64,000 bases of DNA from Maniola hyperantus (taxonomy: Eukaryota; Arthropoda; Insecta; Lepidoptera; Nymphalidae): contig NC_048536.1 in the NCBI RefSeq assembly GCF_902806685.2, positions 4,960,001-5,024,000 on the forward strand. The letters run 5' to 3'. A program made the translations under genes and the position numbers. The notes below the pieces were generated by a model. It was given only the letters and a program-made list of their open reading frames with translations, had not been told where the DNA came from and ran no database searches. This document shows positions 1 to 11,008 of this stretch, piece by piece; within the stretch, counting starts at the first letter, position 1, and each line of letters starts with the position of its first letter.

Positions 1-185
1 GCATTCAACGGCTCCGTGGGACTCGTTTGATATCGTCTTAGTGGGAGGTCTTCCAACGCTGTGCTTTCTGGTGTGAGGTCGCCATTCCAGCACCTTGGGA
101 CGCCAACGTCTACCTATCGGTTTTGTTTCAAATGGTCTATTTGTTGTATGTTGTCAGATGTCCCATCACTGAAATTTAAAAGTTC
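1..185. other. unassigned sequence
   Basis: No open frame, RNA gene or clear repeat boundary. The phrase 'cgtgggactcgttt' near position 20 resembles 'cgtgggactcatct' near 3520, next to the second copy of the repeat described at 186-330, so this may be a rearranged part of the same repeat. Confidence 0.3.
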
Positions 186-330
186 CGAGTAGGTACCCTC
201 ACATGACGCTATCACTGTTGCTATCAGCGCCAAATTGGCCAAAATCAAGTAGTTTCGAAAACAGGTCGGCAATCGTAAGTCTAGCGTACTTACCCACTTT
301 TATTAGTAGAGGTCAGTAGTTTTCCATTAT
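186..330. repeat. diverged interspersed repeat, copy 1 of 2
   Basis: Matches 3358-3510 in the same orientation over about 140 bp at roughly 70% by eye. Shared blocks in order: AGTTCC, CTCACATG, GCTATCAG(C/T)GCCAAA, AAAATCAAG, CAGCGTACTT-like and TTAGTAGAGGTCAGT. The family is not recognised. No TIR or target-site duplication is visible. Confidence 0.5.
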
Positions 331-1095
331 CTGATTTCCGTAATTACTTTCATGTATAAAGCAGCGTAGACTGTCGAAGACTTGGGGTACAGGTTACTAT
401 CGAAAAAAATAATAACTTGCACTGAATTTAAATTTTGGAACAACTCTATTGACAAGCAATTACCAATATTACTTAGCGAATCGCGCCAGATGGCGTTAGG
501 GTGATTATTTAAAAATCACTGCACATTGTTCGGCACACAACTAATTGCAGGGAAAGTGGGGTGGCGTGGGCCATGAGTAAATCATTTTCTAATAGAATTG
601 CATATGAAATACGAGCGTTGGGTTGCTTGTTTACTAAACAGGAATTAATTTATTGTAATGATGCTTATCACTTAAAGCTAGGGTTTGTTCTAAAACATTG
701 AAAATATATTTTCAAGAACTTCAGCTAGTCAGGCATCTCTGTATTATTATTTTTATTTTAAAAATTGTAATTTCTTTCACAATATTTTGATAATTAAAGA
801 AATTTTCCTTCTTTTCCAGAATGGATTTCGTAATGAGGACCAAAACAAGGATGTGAGTATTTAAACTGTGCCCACTAGCAATAAAACTTGCAGAAGTTAG
901 CTCCGACAAGTCACTTGCAATGTGGAAACACAAAACAGCAAATCCTATGTCCAAATCAAAACCTATACAAGTGTTATAAATACTAAAAGTTGCAGAAGTA
1001 CCTACGTTCTTTACATCACAATCACAACTGATTCCTACAAGTTTTATTGCTATTGAATAGGTACAGCATAAAGTTAAAAATAATGATTTTGCAAC
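331..1095. other. AT-rich sequence, nothing recognised
   Basis: Scanned on both strands. Only short open frames, no repeat family member and no recognised motif. Confidence 0.5.
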
Positions 1096-1147
1096 TAGAC
1101 GATGCCCGCGTTTTCGTTCGCGTGGCTTTAGATTTTGGGATTTAGAG
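1096..1147 (+). repeat. family A fragment (head only)
   Basis: Begins 'ctagacgatgcccgcg' and keeps 'ttcgttcgcgtggctttag', the decayed common head. The rest of the family A body is missing, so this is a truncated old copy. Confidence 0.65.
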
Positions 1148-1880
1148 GAAGGTATATGGAATACGTAGTAGGTAGCCTAACTTATTCTATATTATTAGAC
1201 GTAGCTATAAGAATATGTACCTACTTACTTATTATAAAAAGGTGGTGATTCTTACCATTGGTCCAAGCGCAAGTTAAAAAATTCTTGACATGGTAGAGTC
1301 TCCAACCGAACGATATTCTGAAAAATAAAATTTGTCTCCTCAACATATCAAACTGAATCAGTATCATAGAAGATAGTCAGAATCTGCAAGATATTAGAAG
1401 ATATTAAGGTGAAGCCTAAGAAGACTACAAGAAGATTTATCTCATTAGATTAAGCAAGCAAGACCAGCTATTAATACTCGACCGTGTCGGTTTAATATCG
1501 TCATCCTCAATTGAATGATTCAAATTGAATCGTTGAATCAATGCCCTATTTCCGGCGAATCAGATTCGTTTCCTTTTTACCCGCTGTTCATTTGTCAATA
1601 CATTTCGTCGTTCGAGAGACCTTTAATTTGTAGATTGGTTTTAATATAGTCGAGTGTTTTGTAATTTATAGATAGATACCTACTTAGATAGGTATTACGT
1701 AGGTCTTTTGTTAGTAAAATCAGACATTGTAACTTTTTTTTGGCTGCAGGTTTTCGATTTGTCCATGATGATCTATTGTGTTAAAGAAGTTAAGATCAAA
1801 AATAAAACTCGAGGGGCAAAACTCATAAAATTGTTTTTTGAAATATTCGTATACATACGCGTAGTGATATAGACTACATA

Positions 1881-1894
1881 GAGAGAGAGAGAGA
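1881..1894. repeat. (GA)n microsatellite
   Basis: Seven uninterrupted GA dinucleotides followed by 'cacag'. Confidence 0.9.
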
Positions 1895-2509
1895 CACAGA
1901 CTATACACCTAGATATTGACATGGGGTTTAGGTACGCATGTACGCACCTTTTGATAAAACCTTTTGGTAAGTATGACCGTGCTGTCAAATAATGGCGGCC
2001 CGTTCCGTGAGCAGGATAGGACTAGCTATGGATGGTGATGAGTGATGATAATGTTAGCAGGGTTGGTAAATAAATCCAATTTTCGTACTTCTCTGCGGCA
2101 TGGTAGCGGAATATTAGGGTAGGTATACGCACATCCATAGAGAATTAAACCTCAAGAGTACGTTTATACTGGGTTTTGCATGAAAATAAAATCGGGGGAC
2201 AGGGGAGAATGCTTTGTTGTTATTGGTGGACTTAAAAGTCAAGACAACGTGCGAAATGAGGGTACCGAACGGGCGTGGACCGACTTTTATGCTAAGCAAC
2301 TGCCTAAGCTTGGCGATCGTGGGTGTCCAGCTATAAGGTGGTGGTCTGTGCTCACATGACACATCATACCTTCTTACCGTTCACGTAACGAAGATACATA
2401 AGCCTGCATGTGTGCATTCAAGGTTCAAAATCGGAAATTCGGACCTCTCGGTTTAAAATATTTAAACTCGAAATATTATAGTTTCTAAAAATAGGGAAGA
2501 CCGATAAAA

Positions 2510-2935
2510 ATGAGAAAAAAATCACTCAGACATTTTTTATGGAAATGTCCGCATAAAAATGAGGTATTGCATTTTATAGGTCGTAAAAGTTATCGTTCCA
2601 CTTCGCGTAACAAAATCCACTATATGACTGCGTTCGGTCATCTCGAGATTATCGGGCATGGTGAGAAATTCCCACTTTGTTTCCAAGCCATCAGCGCCCG
2701 AATGCCTTTTTTGCCAAAAAGCTTTATCACTTCCGTGGGGACATGCGAAGGTGTCACGGAACAACGTAAAATGGAAGTGTCTATTATGTTAAAGAAAATA
2801 GCGAAAACGACAAAAAGTTTGACATCAAAAATAGCTCTTCCGACTGGTCTAGCAATAGTTTTTCTATTTGATTTGTCTATTACAACTTTTGAATATTCTA
2901 ATTTGGACAGCACTGATTTTTTCGTTCAACTGTAA
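2510..2935 (+). other. 141-codon open frame, probably not a gene
   Basis: Longest ATG-to-stop frame in the window. The translation has no signal peptide, domain or motif that I recognise, and the composition is ordinary. The opposite strand is also open over much of the same interval (2537-2764 and 2638-2913). At about 62-64% AT, stop codons occur roughly every 14 codons. The longest open run expected by chance in 128,000 codon positions is then about 160 codons, so length alone gives no support. It could be a fragment of an unrecognised repeat. A homologous protein or a transcript would change this view. Confidence 0.1.
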
Positions 2936-3089
2936 AGCCCTTTACGAACAAAAATTTACTTTCTGAGTCATGATTTATAAATCACTTTAGTTGTGTATGC
3001 ATGTATAAGTAGTGCGCTTTTTAAGACGGATGTGATTGAGATCCTTGAATTAATCCTATGATAAAAAAAAATTACAAAAAAAATAAAAA

Positions 3090-3298
3090 CCGACTTCGTT
3101 ACACAAACACTAAAAATTGAAAAATAATTTAATTTATTACCGAATATATTATGTATACAAGAGTTAATATAGTTCCATAATAATACTTTTTGGTGCCGGT
3201 GCCAATTAGCTTTAGCTGCGCGAATCGTCTAGACTTCATATTTTTATGGGACTCCACAATGGCACCTCATTCCTCCTCCTTGTTTTGAAGTCGGTTAA
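3090..3298. mobile_element. family F derivative bounded by AACCGACTTC inverted ends
   Basis: Starts AACCGACTTCGTTACAC and ends TTGAAGTCGGTT, giving 10-bp inverted termini. The left 120 bp match 51594-51709 almost base for base. The middle ('tagctttagctgcgcgaatc' onward) matches 51720-51771 in inverted orientation. The right end ('tcctcctccttgttttgaag') is the reverse complement of the family F head at 51232. Compared with the 51.6-kb copy, the central and head segments are therefore inverted. No intact coding sequence. Confidence 0.6.
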
Positions 3299-3357
3299 TA
3301 AGATGAGTAGGAGTAACTCAAATTGTAGAAGCTCGTGTATCCAAAAATCACTAACAT

Positions 3358-3510
3358 TTAGTTCCAAGAACGCTCACATGTTTCTTATGTATATCTACTG
3401 CTGCTATCAGTGCCAAAATGGTGAAAATCAAGATACTTCAAAAACAGTTCGGCAGCTGTGGCTGGTCCAGCGTACTTGTATTAGTAGAGGTCAGTGTTTA
3501 TAATGGACTT
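3358..3510. repeat. diverged interspersed repeat, copy 2 of 2
   Basis: Partner of 186-330, with the same block order and the shared end TTAGTAGAGGTCAGTG. Lies immediately downstream of the family F derivative. Confidence 0.5.
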
Positions 3511-3713
3511 GTGGCGTGGGACTCATCTAGATTCTCTATGCGACATTGGCGGGCAGCGGCCAACACTGCAGTATGCAGGCAGTGGATCACTTTTATAGCC
3601 GGATGCCGTAAAATAAATGTCGAGGTCCATCGCTGCCGGCTAATGATACCCCACATATTATTAGACTACTGTAAACATCGTGAAATACGAGTATCTCTGT
3701 AACTTTGCCTTTA

Positions 3714-3877
3714 AGTCCCGCAAATTGCTATTGCGCTGGAACCATGTCTCATTAACATCGAAATGACGTCATTTGACGTAGGTATGTTTAAGTAAAAGTA
3801 TCCCATCAGCTCGAAACTTCAGACTAGTGCTGACGTCACAAAACTGGCGGTCACGCGCTTTAGCAATTTACGGGACT
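3714..3877. mobile_element. M1 MITE, TA-flanked, TIR AGTCCCGCAAATTGCT
   Basis: Termini AGTCCCGCAAATTGCTA and (reverse complement) AGTCCCGTAAATTGCTA, each flanked by TA, fit a Tc1/mariner-type target. Non-coding, 164 bp. Carries two copies of TGACGTCA (CREB/ATF consensus), one in the 5' half and one in the 3' half. Other copies: 19569-19737 and 48771-48931. Confidence 0.85.
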
Positions 3878-3924
3878 TATACATATATTCTCAGAACAAG
3901 GACTATATTACATGATTAACTATT

Positions 3925-4275
3925 CAGGTGCGAGTTGAACTCGCACACGAAGGGTTCCGTACCATCGCACAAGATATACCTAAAACGTTTATGTAGAACA
4001 TTGCAAGTCAAGGACGGACTGCACAATCCATTGTGATTTAGTATTTTTTTTCGTGAACACATTTTAATTTCTTTTGCGATGTAAACACAAATTCACGGTT
4101 TTCGGATTTTTTTGCTTTACTTGAGCTATAAGACCTACCTGCCAAATTTCATGATTCTAGGTCAACGGGAATACCCTATGGGTTTTCTTGATAGACCCGA
4201 CGGACCGACGGACAGACAGACCGATTGACAACAAAGTGATCCTATAACTTTTTCATTTTGAAGTACGGAACCCTA
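3925..4275 (-). mobile_element. family D repeat
   Basis: Begins 'caggtgcgagttgaactcgc', continues to 'agggttccgtacc', and ends 'aagtacggaaccct'. The internal block 'atttcatgattctaggtcaa' and the GACA-rich tract are family hallmarks. This is a subfamily with a shortened middle, closest to the copy at 60643-61013. Non-coding and of unresolved class. Confidence 0.75.
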
Positions 4276-4464
4276 AAAAATTAAAAACAGGACTGCCATA
4301 TTGATTTTTTTTTTCAAAAAGTTCCAACCAGAGTCACTCGGGTTGAGGAAAGAATTACATATAGGTAGGTAGGTACCTAAAGATACTCCATACATCTAAA
4401 TCTGTTCAGGTATTTAGAAGATAAATTCTATAATAAGTTTACCTATCTCTAAATCAGTAGGTAT

Positions 4465-4734
4465 AGTACCCTTATTATAAATGCGAAAGTGTGTTCGATT
4501 GTTGGTTTATTGGTTTGTTGGTTTGTCCTTTAATCACGTCACAACGGCGCAACGGATTGACGAGATTTTTTGCGTGGAGAGGTATAGTTAAAGACCTGGA
4601 GAGTGACATACTACTATTACTTTTTACTACTTTTGGCTACTTTTTATCCCGGAAAATCTAAGAGTTCTCACGGGATTTTTAACAACCTAAATCTACGCGG
4701 ACGAAGTCGCGGACATCAGCTAGTCTGGAATAAA
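4465..4734 (-). repeat. family A repeat, full length
   Basis: Reads 'cttattataaatgcgaaagt' to 'acgaagtcgcggacatcagc', the reverse complement of the family A order. Middle of the 'aatcacgtc...caacggattgac' type. Confidence 0.8.
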
Positions 4735-5099
4735 GAAACTCATAAACCACTAACTCCTAAATTTTCAATAGATGAAAATTACGATTTGAACAGCTCTACA
4801 AGACAGTGCAGATAAATACCTACTCGTGTGTACGGCTTCTTATCAGATCATTATTTATACTGCGGCCGGCGATCGCAATATATTGTCGATTTCCGCGCGC
4901 TGGCGAGTAATACGCTTCCGGAACGCCCCTAGTCCGCCCTAACTTATTACGCATTTCCTACTACGTACCGTATATCTGCTGACCAAACGAATTTGTAATA
5001 ATAAAAAAATACGTATTTAATTAAATTACGTATTACACTCTAAAAAACCCGACTGCTAATAAATAGTAACTGGTAACTGAAAAGAAATAAAACAAGCTT
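4735..5099. other. unique sequence
   Basis: Positions 4860-4980 are GC-richer than the surroundings ('tgcggccggcgatcgcaata'). No gene, TIR or family match. Confidence 0.4.
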
Positions 5100-5302
5100 T
5101 TTCTTCTTCTGACTGAATGACTGATCTATCAACGCACAGCTCAAAATACTGGACGGTTCGAGCTGAAATTTGGCATGCAGATAGCTTTTACTTATGACAT
5201 AGACATTCGCTATGAAAGGATTTTTGAAAATTCAATCCCAAAGGGGGTAAAATAGAGGTTTGAAATTTGTGTAGTCCACGCGGATGAAGTCGCGGGAATA
5301 AG
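5100..5302 (+). repeat. family C repeat
   Basis: Contains 'ctgatctatcaacgcacagc', 'gaaatttggcatgcagatag', 'aaggatttttgaaaattcaa' and 'gtagtccacgcggatgaagt'. Followed after a T-rich spacer by a second copy in the same orientation. Confidence 0.8.
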
Positions 5303-5341
5303 TTTTTTTTTTCTTTTTTTCCATTATCTATATACCTACAT

Positions 5342-5549
5342 AAAAAAAGCTGACTAACTGACTGACTGACCGATCTATCAACGCACAGTTCAAACTATTG
5401 GATGGATTTGGCTGAAATGCATGCACATAGCTATTATGACGTAGACATCCGGTAAGAAAGGATTTTTGAAAATTCAACCCCTAAGAAGGTAAAATAGGGG
5501 TTTGAAATTTGTGTAGTCTATGCGGACGAAGTCGCGTGGATAAGCTATA
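5342..5549 (+). repeat. family C repeat, second of a tandem pair
   Basis: Same block order as the copy at 5100-5302, separated from it by about 40 bp of T-rich sequence. Ends 'acgaagtcgcgtggataagc'. Confidence 0.8.
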
Positions 5550-5887
5550 AAATAGAAATTGATGATAAGTTCATGAACATAAATGATAGAAAATGAATGG
5601 CAGGCGGGGGCAAGCTAATAGTCCTAAGTAGTTAGCTAAGTAGTGCCATACACTCAGGTCAAACACATAACTCACCTTTGGGCTTACCTATTGTTTTTTC
5701 TTTTTAGCCTTTTAAGCTTTTAGGGGCCAAAGAAGGACAACCTATGTTCTCTAGGTATTTACATTCAATTTTCATAGATCACTAGCACATAAAGAGTCAA
5801 ATCGCCTAAAGATATCCTAGGTTAAATTATTAAGTTTGCCATAGGTAGGTATCTAAGAAAATGTGCTAAATGTTTTTATGTCTTCTC

Positions 5888-6107
5888 ACTAGATTATGGC
5901 CGCGACTTCTTCCGCGTGCATTTAGGTTTTTAAAATTCCAAGGGAACTCTTCGATTTTCCGGGATAAAAAGCCTATGTCTTTCCCCGGGATGCAAGCTAT
6001 CTCTGTACCAAATTTCGTCAAAATCGCTTAAAGGATGGGCCGTGAAGAGCTAACAGACAAACAGGCAGACACAGACATACACACTTTCGCATTTATAATA
6101 TTAAGTA
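5888..6107 (+). repeat. family A repeat, split by a pogo-like element
   Basis: Runs from 'actagattatggccgcgact' to 'cgcatttataatattaagta'. The element at 6108-7188 interrupts it at the terminal TA. The tail resumes at 7189 with 'tatggagtacg', as in the uninterrupted copy at 20170-20196. The middle is the 'gggccgtgaagagctaacag' type. Confidence 0.85.
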
Positions 6108-7188
6108 AGGTACTTGATACAAATAAGGCCTATGCTCGAAAAAGGCCTACTCTCCCGAAAACCCGGTTAAATAAATGTAACATAAAAGATTCTTCACGCA
6201 CATACATACTACGGCCCTATGATTAGGTACGAACTGCTCAGGCGCCCTGCGCCTATTCCCTGAGCTTGTTGCGACACCTTCTTTGTGGAAGTCGGGTTTT
6301 CCGCGGCGCACTATAAAATTTTCGTAATAACAAGGCAAGTTATTAGGTTTTATATTGACATTTTATATAAACTAATAAGTAGTTATAATACCTTAGCCAT
6401 TATATTAGATAATTATTGCTTTCATTTTCATCATTTTGAATAATGGAACGAATTATGGAACTTTATATTTTATCTGGTACGGTACCGAATAAGGCCCTAG
6501 GCCTTAATTGTAACCCTAGGCCTTAATATAAATCCCGCATTTTAATACGCATTTTGATGTCTAGCTCTCAAAGTACTACGAATAACTAAATCTAAAAAGG
6601 CTCCTAAACGTGCTACTTGGTCGGAAGAAAGCTTAGCAGCCTGCAGCGGCAGTTTAGTGCCTTGTATACAGCAGTGCAATTTAATAAGGCCTATATTTTG
6701 TTTATTTTTTTTGGTAAAATAATCGGTTTTTTTTACAGAATGTGTGCTTTATTTATTTCATTACGAGTGACAATATTTTTTTAAATAGTTTATTCATATT
6801 ATTGTTAATATGAGAGCTTAAGTCTGACAAGCCATCTGTGTTTATAAATGTTTAATTACTGTAATAAAAAGCTTAGTTATCAAAAGATAAAAGGTAAATA
6901 AAGGCTGTAAAATAGTATTTTTTTAAATAAATAGATTTTTAACAAGATTTTATGAGTTTAAAGTTTACAGGCCTTATTTGGTAGATGTAACTTATTATGG
7001 CCACTAGCTAAGGTTTTTGTATTGTTGATTTTGTCTTCATTTTATTAGATATTGCTAATGTTTTACTCCATTAATTTGATATTAATAAACATCTAATACT
7101 AATTTATTGAAGTTTTTTTGATACACACCTATATTTATTTTGTAATCTACTATTTAAATAAGGTAGGCCTTATTTGTATCAGTTACCT
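6108..7188 (+). mobile_element. pogo-like DNA transposon, internally deleted, TA target duplication
   Basis: 1081 bp flanked by TA (6106-6107, 7189-7190). The terminal inverted repeats are AGGTACTTGATACAAATAAG on the left and AGGTAACTGATACAAATAAG on the reverse complement of the right. Both extend into GCCTA, giving 25 bp with 2 mismatches. The motif AATAAGGCCT or its complement recurs inside (about 6490, 6525, 6683, 6970), like the subterminal transposase-binding repeats of some Tc1/mariner-superfamily elements. Only a short N-terminal-like coding remnant is left (6557-6660). The host site is a family A tail, so the element is younger than that copy. Confidence 0.75.
6557..6660 (+). pseudogene. 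N-terminal remnant of a pogo-like transposase
   Basis: ATG at 6557 opens MSSSQSTTN and then hits a stop. One frame over, the sequence reads KSKKAPKRATWSEESLAA. A basic stretch followed by WSEE-S/N-LA resembles the start of the helix-turn-helix domain of pogo/jerky-like transposases in insects (from family knowledge, not a search). A single-base shift joins the two frames. The catalytic DDE domain is absent. Identification rests on a short motif plus the TIR/TA context. Confidence 0.45.
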
Positions 7189-7205
7189 TATGGAGTACGA
7201 GTACC

Positions 7206-8321
7206 CCAAGAGTGGAGTCCTTGTATATTCAGGCTCAAGAGATAGATTAGGTAAAATCTGGAGGCAAAATTGGGAAGGAAAACCTGCTAAAATATTTACG
7301 CGATGTATGTTACGTATGTAGGTACATTATTATCCACGGTATCCGGTCATTTTTATAGCCGCAGGAGCCAGGGCGGACGCCGGAACCCTAAATAAACACA
7401 TTCTATGGGTAATGGACGGTGAATTGTGAGCAAAGAGGGGTCAATTTCTACTACTTATTAGCAGTTCCATGTTTGATTTAAGACTTCGATGCGATATAGT
7501 CGAAACTAATGCTGAAACTAAGTATGCAAATGATTTTTTATTCTCCTAAATGTCTACATGATGTCCGTGACTTTATCCACGTAGATTCAGGGTTAGTTGT
7601 AAGTATTAAAAATCCGGTGGGATTTCTTTAGTTGAGTGTGGGAGTTCTATAGATTGATTCATATTTATTCATTTCGGCTGGTATGGTTAGTTTTGAGATC
7701 AATGCGTAAATAAAATCAAACTCAAGGCTTAAATACAATATATGTAGTATGTACCTACTGTATGTTAGGTATTCTACCTAATAATAGGCACTTTTAGTAA
7801 TGGCACAGGCGGTGTCGCCCTGTACCTTGAACATGACTGGCCGTACCTTGTAATTTCCGTTACCAGTATTCATTATTAGTAGTCATTATTTCCATGATCG
7901 TTTATTACCTATCGCTCCTTGATTTTAATATTCATTAGACCTATTGTTTGATCTAACTTAAAAGGGTTTACCTACCCTATTTAAATTTAATTCGTAGATA
8001 CCTGAAAAAAGACCGCAGTATATTTTACCTTTCATTTAATTATAAGCCTTAAGACTTAAATCTAACGCTCCTCATGGGAATTTTCTTAACGATAGGTATC
8101 TAACGAATCGAAGATTGTTCGCTGTATTAGGAGAATAACCTGTGATTGCATTGAAATCTCAATGAAATCAAACAAAAGCAGGTTTAGGACTTTTCGTGCC
8201 AATTGGAATGATGACTACGTCAAAAATAAATTGTTTCTTAGGAACTACCTATAAAATAAAGGGTCTTCGTTTCGTAAAATTTACGTCCGCTATTAGTTTT
8301 AAGTTTGCTAACCGTACGTGA
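7206..8321. other. AT-rich sequence with one family A fragment
   Basis: Apart from the decayed repeat at 7558-7630, nothing is recognised on either strand. Confidence 0.4.
7558..7630 (+). repeat. family A fragment, decayed
   Basis: 'atgatgtccgtgactttatc' followed by 'cacgtagattcagg' and 'aatccggtgggatttcttta' align to the first 70 bp of family A. Confidence 0.6.
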
Positions 8322-8469
8322 CAGTACGTGGCAGAAAGTAATATACATCGATCTTTAGAAGGAGATAAAACGTCATATAGGTATGAATGACAGCGACAAC
8401 TCTATAAAGCCGAAATGTCATTCTAAAGGCCGATGTACCTTATGTACCTACATTATTTTCTGCCGCGTA
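8322..8469. mobile_element. M2 MITE, TIR CAGTACGCGGCAGAAA, truncated
   Basis: Left end CAGTACGTGGCAGAAAGTAA, right end 'acattattttctgccgcgta'. The interior 'cgtcatataggtatgaatga' and 'cgaaatgtcattctaaaggc' match 39538-39724 and 54915-55319. This copy is shorter internally and lacks the last bases of the right terminus. Confidence 0.75.
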
Positions 8470-8965
8470 AAAAAGTATGTCAAATTACTTACGTCAAACA
8501 TTTCTGACGTCACGTCATACAAGCTCCCTTACTAAACAAGCGTTTTGACGTTTTGATAAAAAATTGCTGATTTGATTAAGTAGTAGTCATCATCTCTTCA
8601 AGATCATTAGTAGAGGAGCTGTGAACAGGAAACAGGTAGATAGACGGGCACCCTTTCGTATTTTAATATTTCCATGGATTACTTAGTATGTATCTCTCAT
8701 ATACATGAATACGCTACTCAATTGGCTCCACCAGCCTAATGATATAAACTAGCCGCAATAATCAAAGTCGTATAATTAGTAGGGGTAGCGTAGCACACGT
8801 GAGCTCAGTGCACTCGCCAGCCGTTGCGATTGCTAATTGACTCATTGATTGTTCCCTTGTCTGGCGTTGGGAGTGCATTGAAATCTCGATGAAATATTAT
8901 TCGAGTGTTAAGATAAAATACCTAATAATATATAAATGCGAAAGTGTATCTGCCCGTCTGTTTTT
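8470..8965. other. unique sequence with a CRE-like doublet
   Basis: TGACGTCACGTCA at 8505-8517 contains the CREB/ATF consensus TGACGTCA and an overlapping half site. Positions 8760-8880 are GC-richer. No gene or further repeat seen. Confidence 0.35.
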
Positions 8966-9389
8966 CAGGGTTCCGTACCTCAAAAGGAAAAATGGAATCC
9001 ATACAAGATCACTTTGTTGTCTGTCTCTCTGTCTGTGTGTCTGACTGTCAAGAAACCTACAGGGTACTTCCCGTTGACCTAGAATCATGAAATTTGGCAA
9101 GTAGGTAGGTCTTATAGCAGACATTAGGGGAAAAATCTGAAAACCGTGAATTTGTGGTTACATCACACAAAAAACAAATTGCGGTCATGAACTAGTATTG
9201 TCAATTTTCAAAGTAACATTACAATACCAAGTGGGGTATTATGAAAGGGCTTCACATGTGCATTCGAAAACAGATTTTTATTAATTTTTTAGCATCATAG
9301 TTTTTGATCGTGCAAAATGTCTAAAAAAATACGACTGTAGTACGGAACCTTCGGTGCGCGAGCCTGACTCGCACTTGGCCGGTTTTTTT
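8966..9389 (+). mobile_element. family D repeat, full length
   Basis: From 'agggttccgtacctcaaaag' to 'gactcgcacttggccggttt', about 424 bp. Closely matches 31703-32124 throughout, including 'atttggcaagtaggtaggtc' and 'agtggggtatt'. Confidence 0.85.
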
Positions 9390-9819
9390 CTTTTTACAGA
9401 TCAACTACTGAACTGGCCATCATGACCAAAGACATCCCATAGCTTATCTTGGACTGAAGACGGACATAGTCTACATTTTATCGCGGAATATACTAGTAGG
9501 TATATACTCGAATTTACATACAATAAGAGCTAATAGAAGAGGAGTAGGTATTTTTTTTAGAAGATAAGGAATAGGTATTTTCGTTCATGCAAATGAAGCG
9601 ACTCGTAGATCGTAATTTGAATATTTAAGTAGGTATCTACCAATCAAACTCGTTGAAATTTTTTAGACACGCTCTACGAATTACATAATTATAAATATCT
9701 GTAATTTGTAAGATTCCGATAAGAACCTTATTTGTATACAGCGCACTCCAAACTCCAACTTTTTGAACTCAAATCCTTGAGCTGTGATAACGGAGATTTT
9801 TGAAAATATTTTTTTTTAA

Positions 9820-10083
9820 ATTCCGATACAACCCTTGACTGCAATCTCACCTGATGGTAAGTGATGATGCAGTCTAAGATGATAGCGGAATAACCTGGAA
9901 GGGATATGGCAGTTTTTATTAAACCTGTACCCCTTTGGTTTCTACACGGCATCGTACCGGAACGCTAAATCGCTTGGCGGCACGGCTTTGCCGGTAGGGT
10001 GGTAACTAGCCACGGCCGAAGCCTCCCACCAGACCAGACCAGAAATTTAGAAATTATAAAATTCCAAACCCCTGCCAGTTTCG
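9820..10083 (-). mobile_element. SINE3 body, tRNA-like head missing
   Basis: 'cttgactgcaatctcacctg', 'acggcatcgtaccggaacgc' and 'ggtaactagccacggccgaa' match 36232-36573. The region that holds the promoter-box-containing tRNA-like head in that copy is absent here, so this is a 5'-truncated minus-strand copy. Confidence 0.8.
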
Positions 10084-10149
10084 CAGCGGTCTCATAAAGG
10101 AGTACCTACTTAATGGAAGTAACATTCCAAAACAAGATAAAAACACACC

Positions 10150-10185
10150 AAATTGAGGACCTTCTATTGTTTTAAAGTCGGTTAA
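10150..10185 (-). repeat. family F head fragment
   Basis: Reverse complement reads TTTAACCGACTTTAAAACAA, then GGTCCTCAATTTGG, matching the start of family F at 45912 and 51232. Confidence 0.5.
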
Positions 10186-10482
10186 ATACCTTAGCAATAC
10201 ATACAGTCATAAAATGTGTTTGGTATGCGTATCGACGTATTAGGCATGTACAATTCGTAACGGTTCAGGAACAAAACACGGGCCGCAGTATGAGTTACAG
10301 TGCGTTAGGATGATTGATCGCGCGCGGTATGATATCCGACGAACAAAAACCTCTAACTCCTCACTTCCTAATGACGGCCTTTTAAAAAATATACGCTATA
10401 CGACGCGATACTCGTCACCTAATGGCGTCGATATGTTACCCGCATCAATCCTCCATTCTGTGCACGTCTACACCGCGGGATC

Positions 10483-10503
10483 TAATTAATTATGGTAATT
10501 AAA
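10483..10503. promoter_or_regulatory. cluster of TAATTA/AATTAA homeodomain-type cores
   Basis: Two TAAT-type cores sit on each side of 'tatgg', inside a GC-richer, apparently single-copy block (10205-10530). These cores are the generic homeodomain consensus and occur by chance in AT-rich DNA. Reported as a candidate only. Confidence 0.2.
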
Positions 10504-10796
10504 CAGCTTGCCATAGCGCGGACGTGTTAGTTCACTGGGAATTTCGATTCACGATTTTGTGGTTGCTTGCATTTCTATAGATTGATGTATTTCATCCACC
10601 AAGAGTATGGACCGTGCTACGGTTTAAAATGTTTTAAAGAAATTGTCAAAAATTTATCAGTAGTTTTTCGAGTATATGACTCTCTCTCTCTATATGACTC
10701 TATGAAAATTAAAATACGGCTCTTCAATGAAGCTACTTATTTTCAAGCAGATCAAAAATATCCATTGAAAAGAAAAAAAAACTGTGTAAGTATATT

Positions 10797-11008
10797 ATAT
10801 AAAATTGAAAGTCCTGACTAACTAACTGACTTATGTCAACGCACAGCATAAACCGCAGAGGCATGAAATTTGGAGTTTATGTTCTTTGTAAAGAGTAGGT
10901 ATCCACCAAGAAAGGATTTTTTGAAATTCCACCCCTAGGTGGGTTAAATGGGGGTTTGAAATTTATGTACCTAGTCCACGTGGACTAAGTTGCGAGCATA
11001 AGCTAGTG
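10797..11008 (+). repeat. family C repeat, diverged
   Basis: 'gtcaacgcacagcataaacc', 'tgaaatttggagtttatgtt', 'aagaaaggattttttgaaat', and the end 'agttgcgagcataagctagt'. The middle differs from the main type ('gttctttgtaaagagtaggt') and is shared with 12262-12474, so these two form a subfamily. Confidence 0.75.

Larger units (their letters stand above)
1148..3069. other. mostly unique AT-rich sequence
   Basis: No repeat family boundaries seen. Holds a short GA microsatellite (1881-1894) and the longest but unconvincing open frame (2510-2935). Confidence 0.45.

Noticed and set aside
2510..2935. Longest open frame (141 codons) as a gene
   Set aside because: Within the length expected by chance, no recognisable domain, and the opposite strand is open too.
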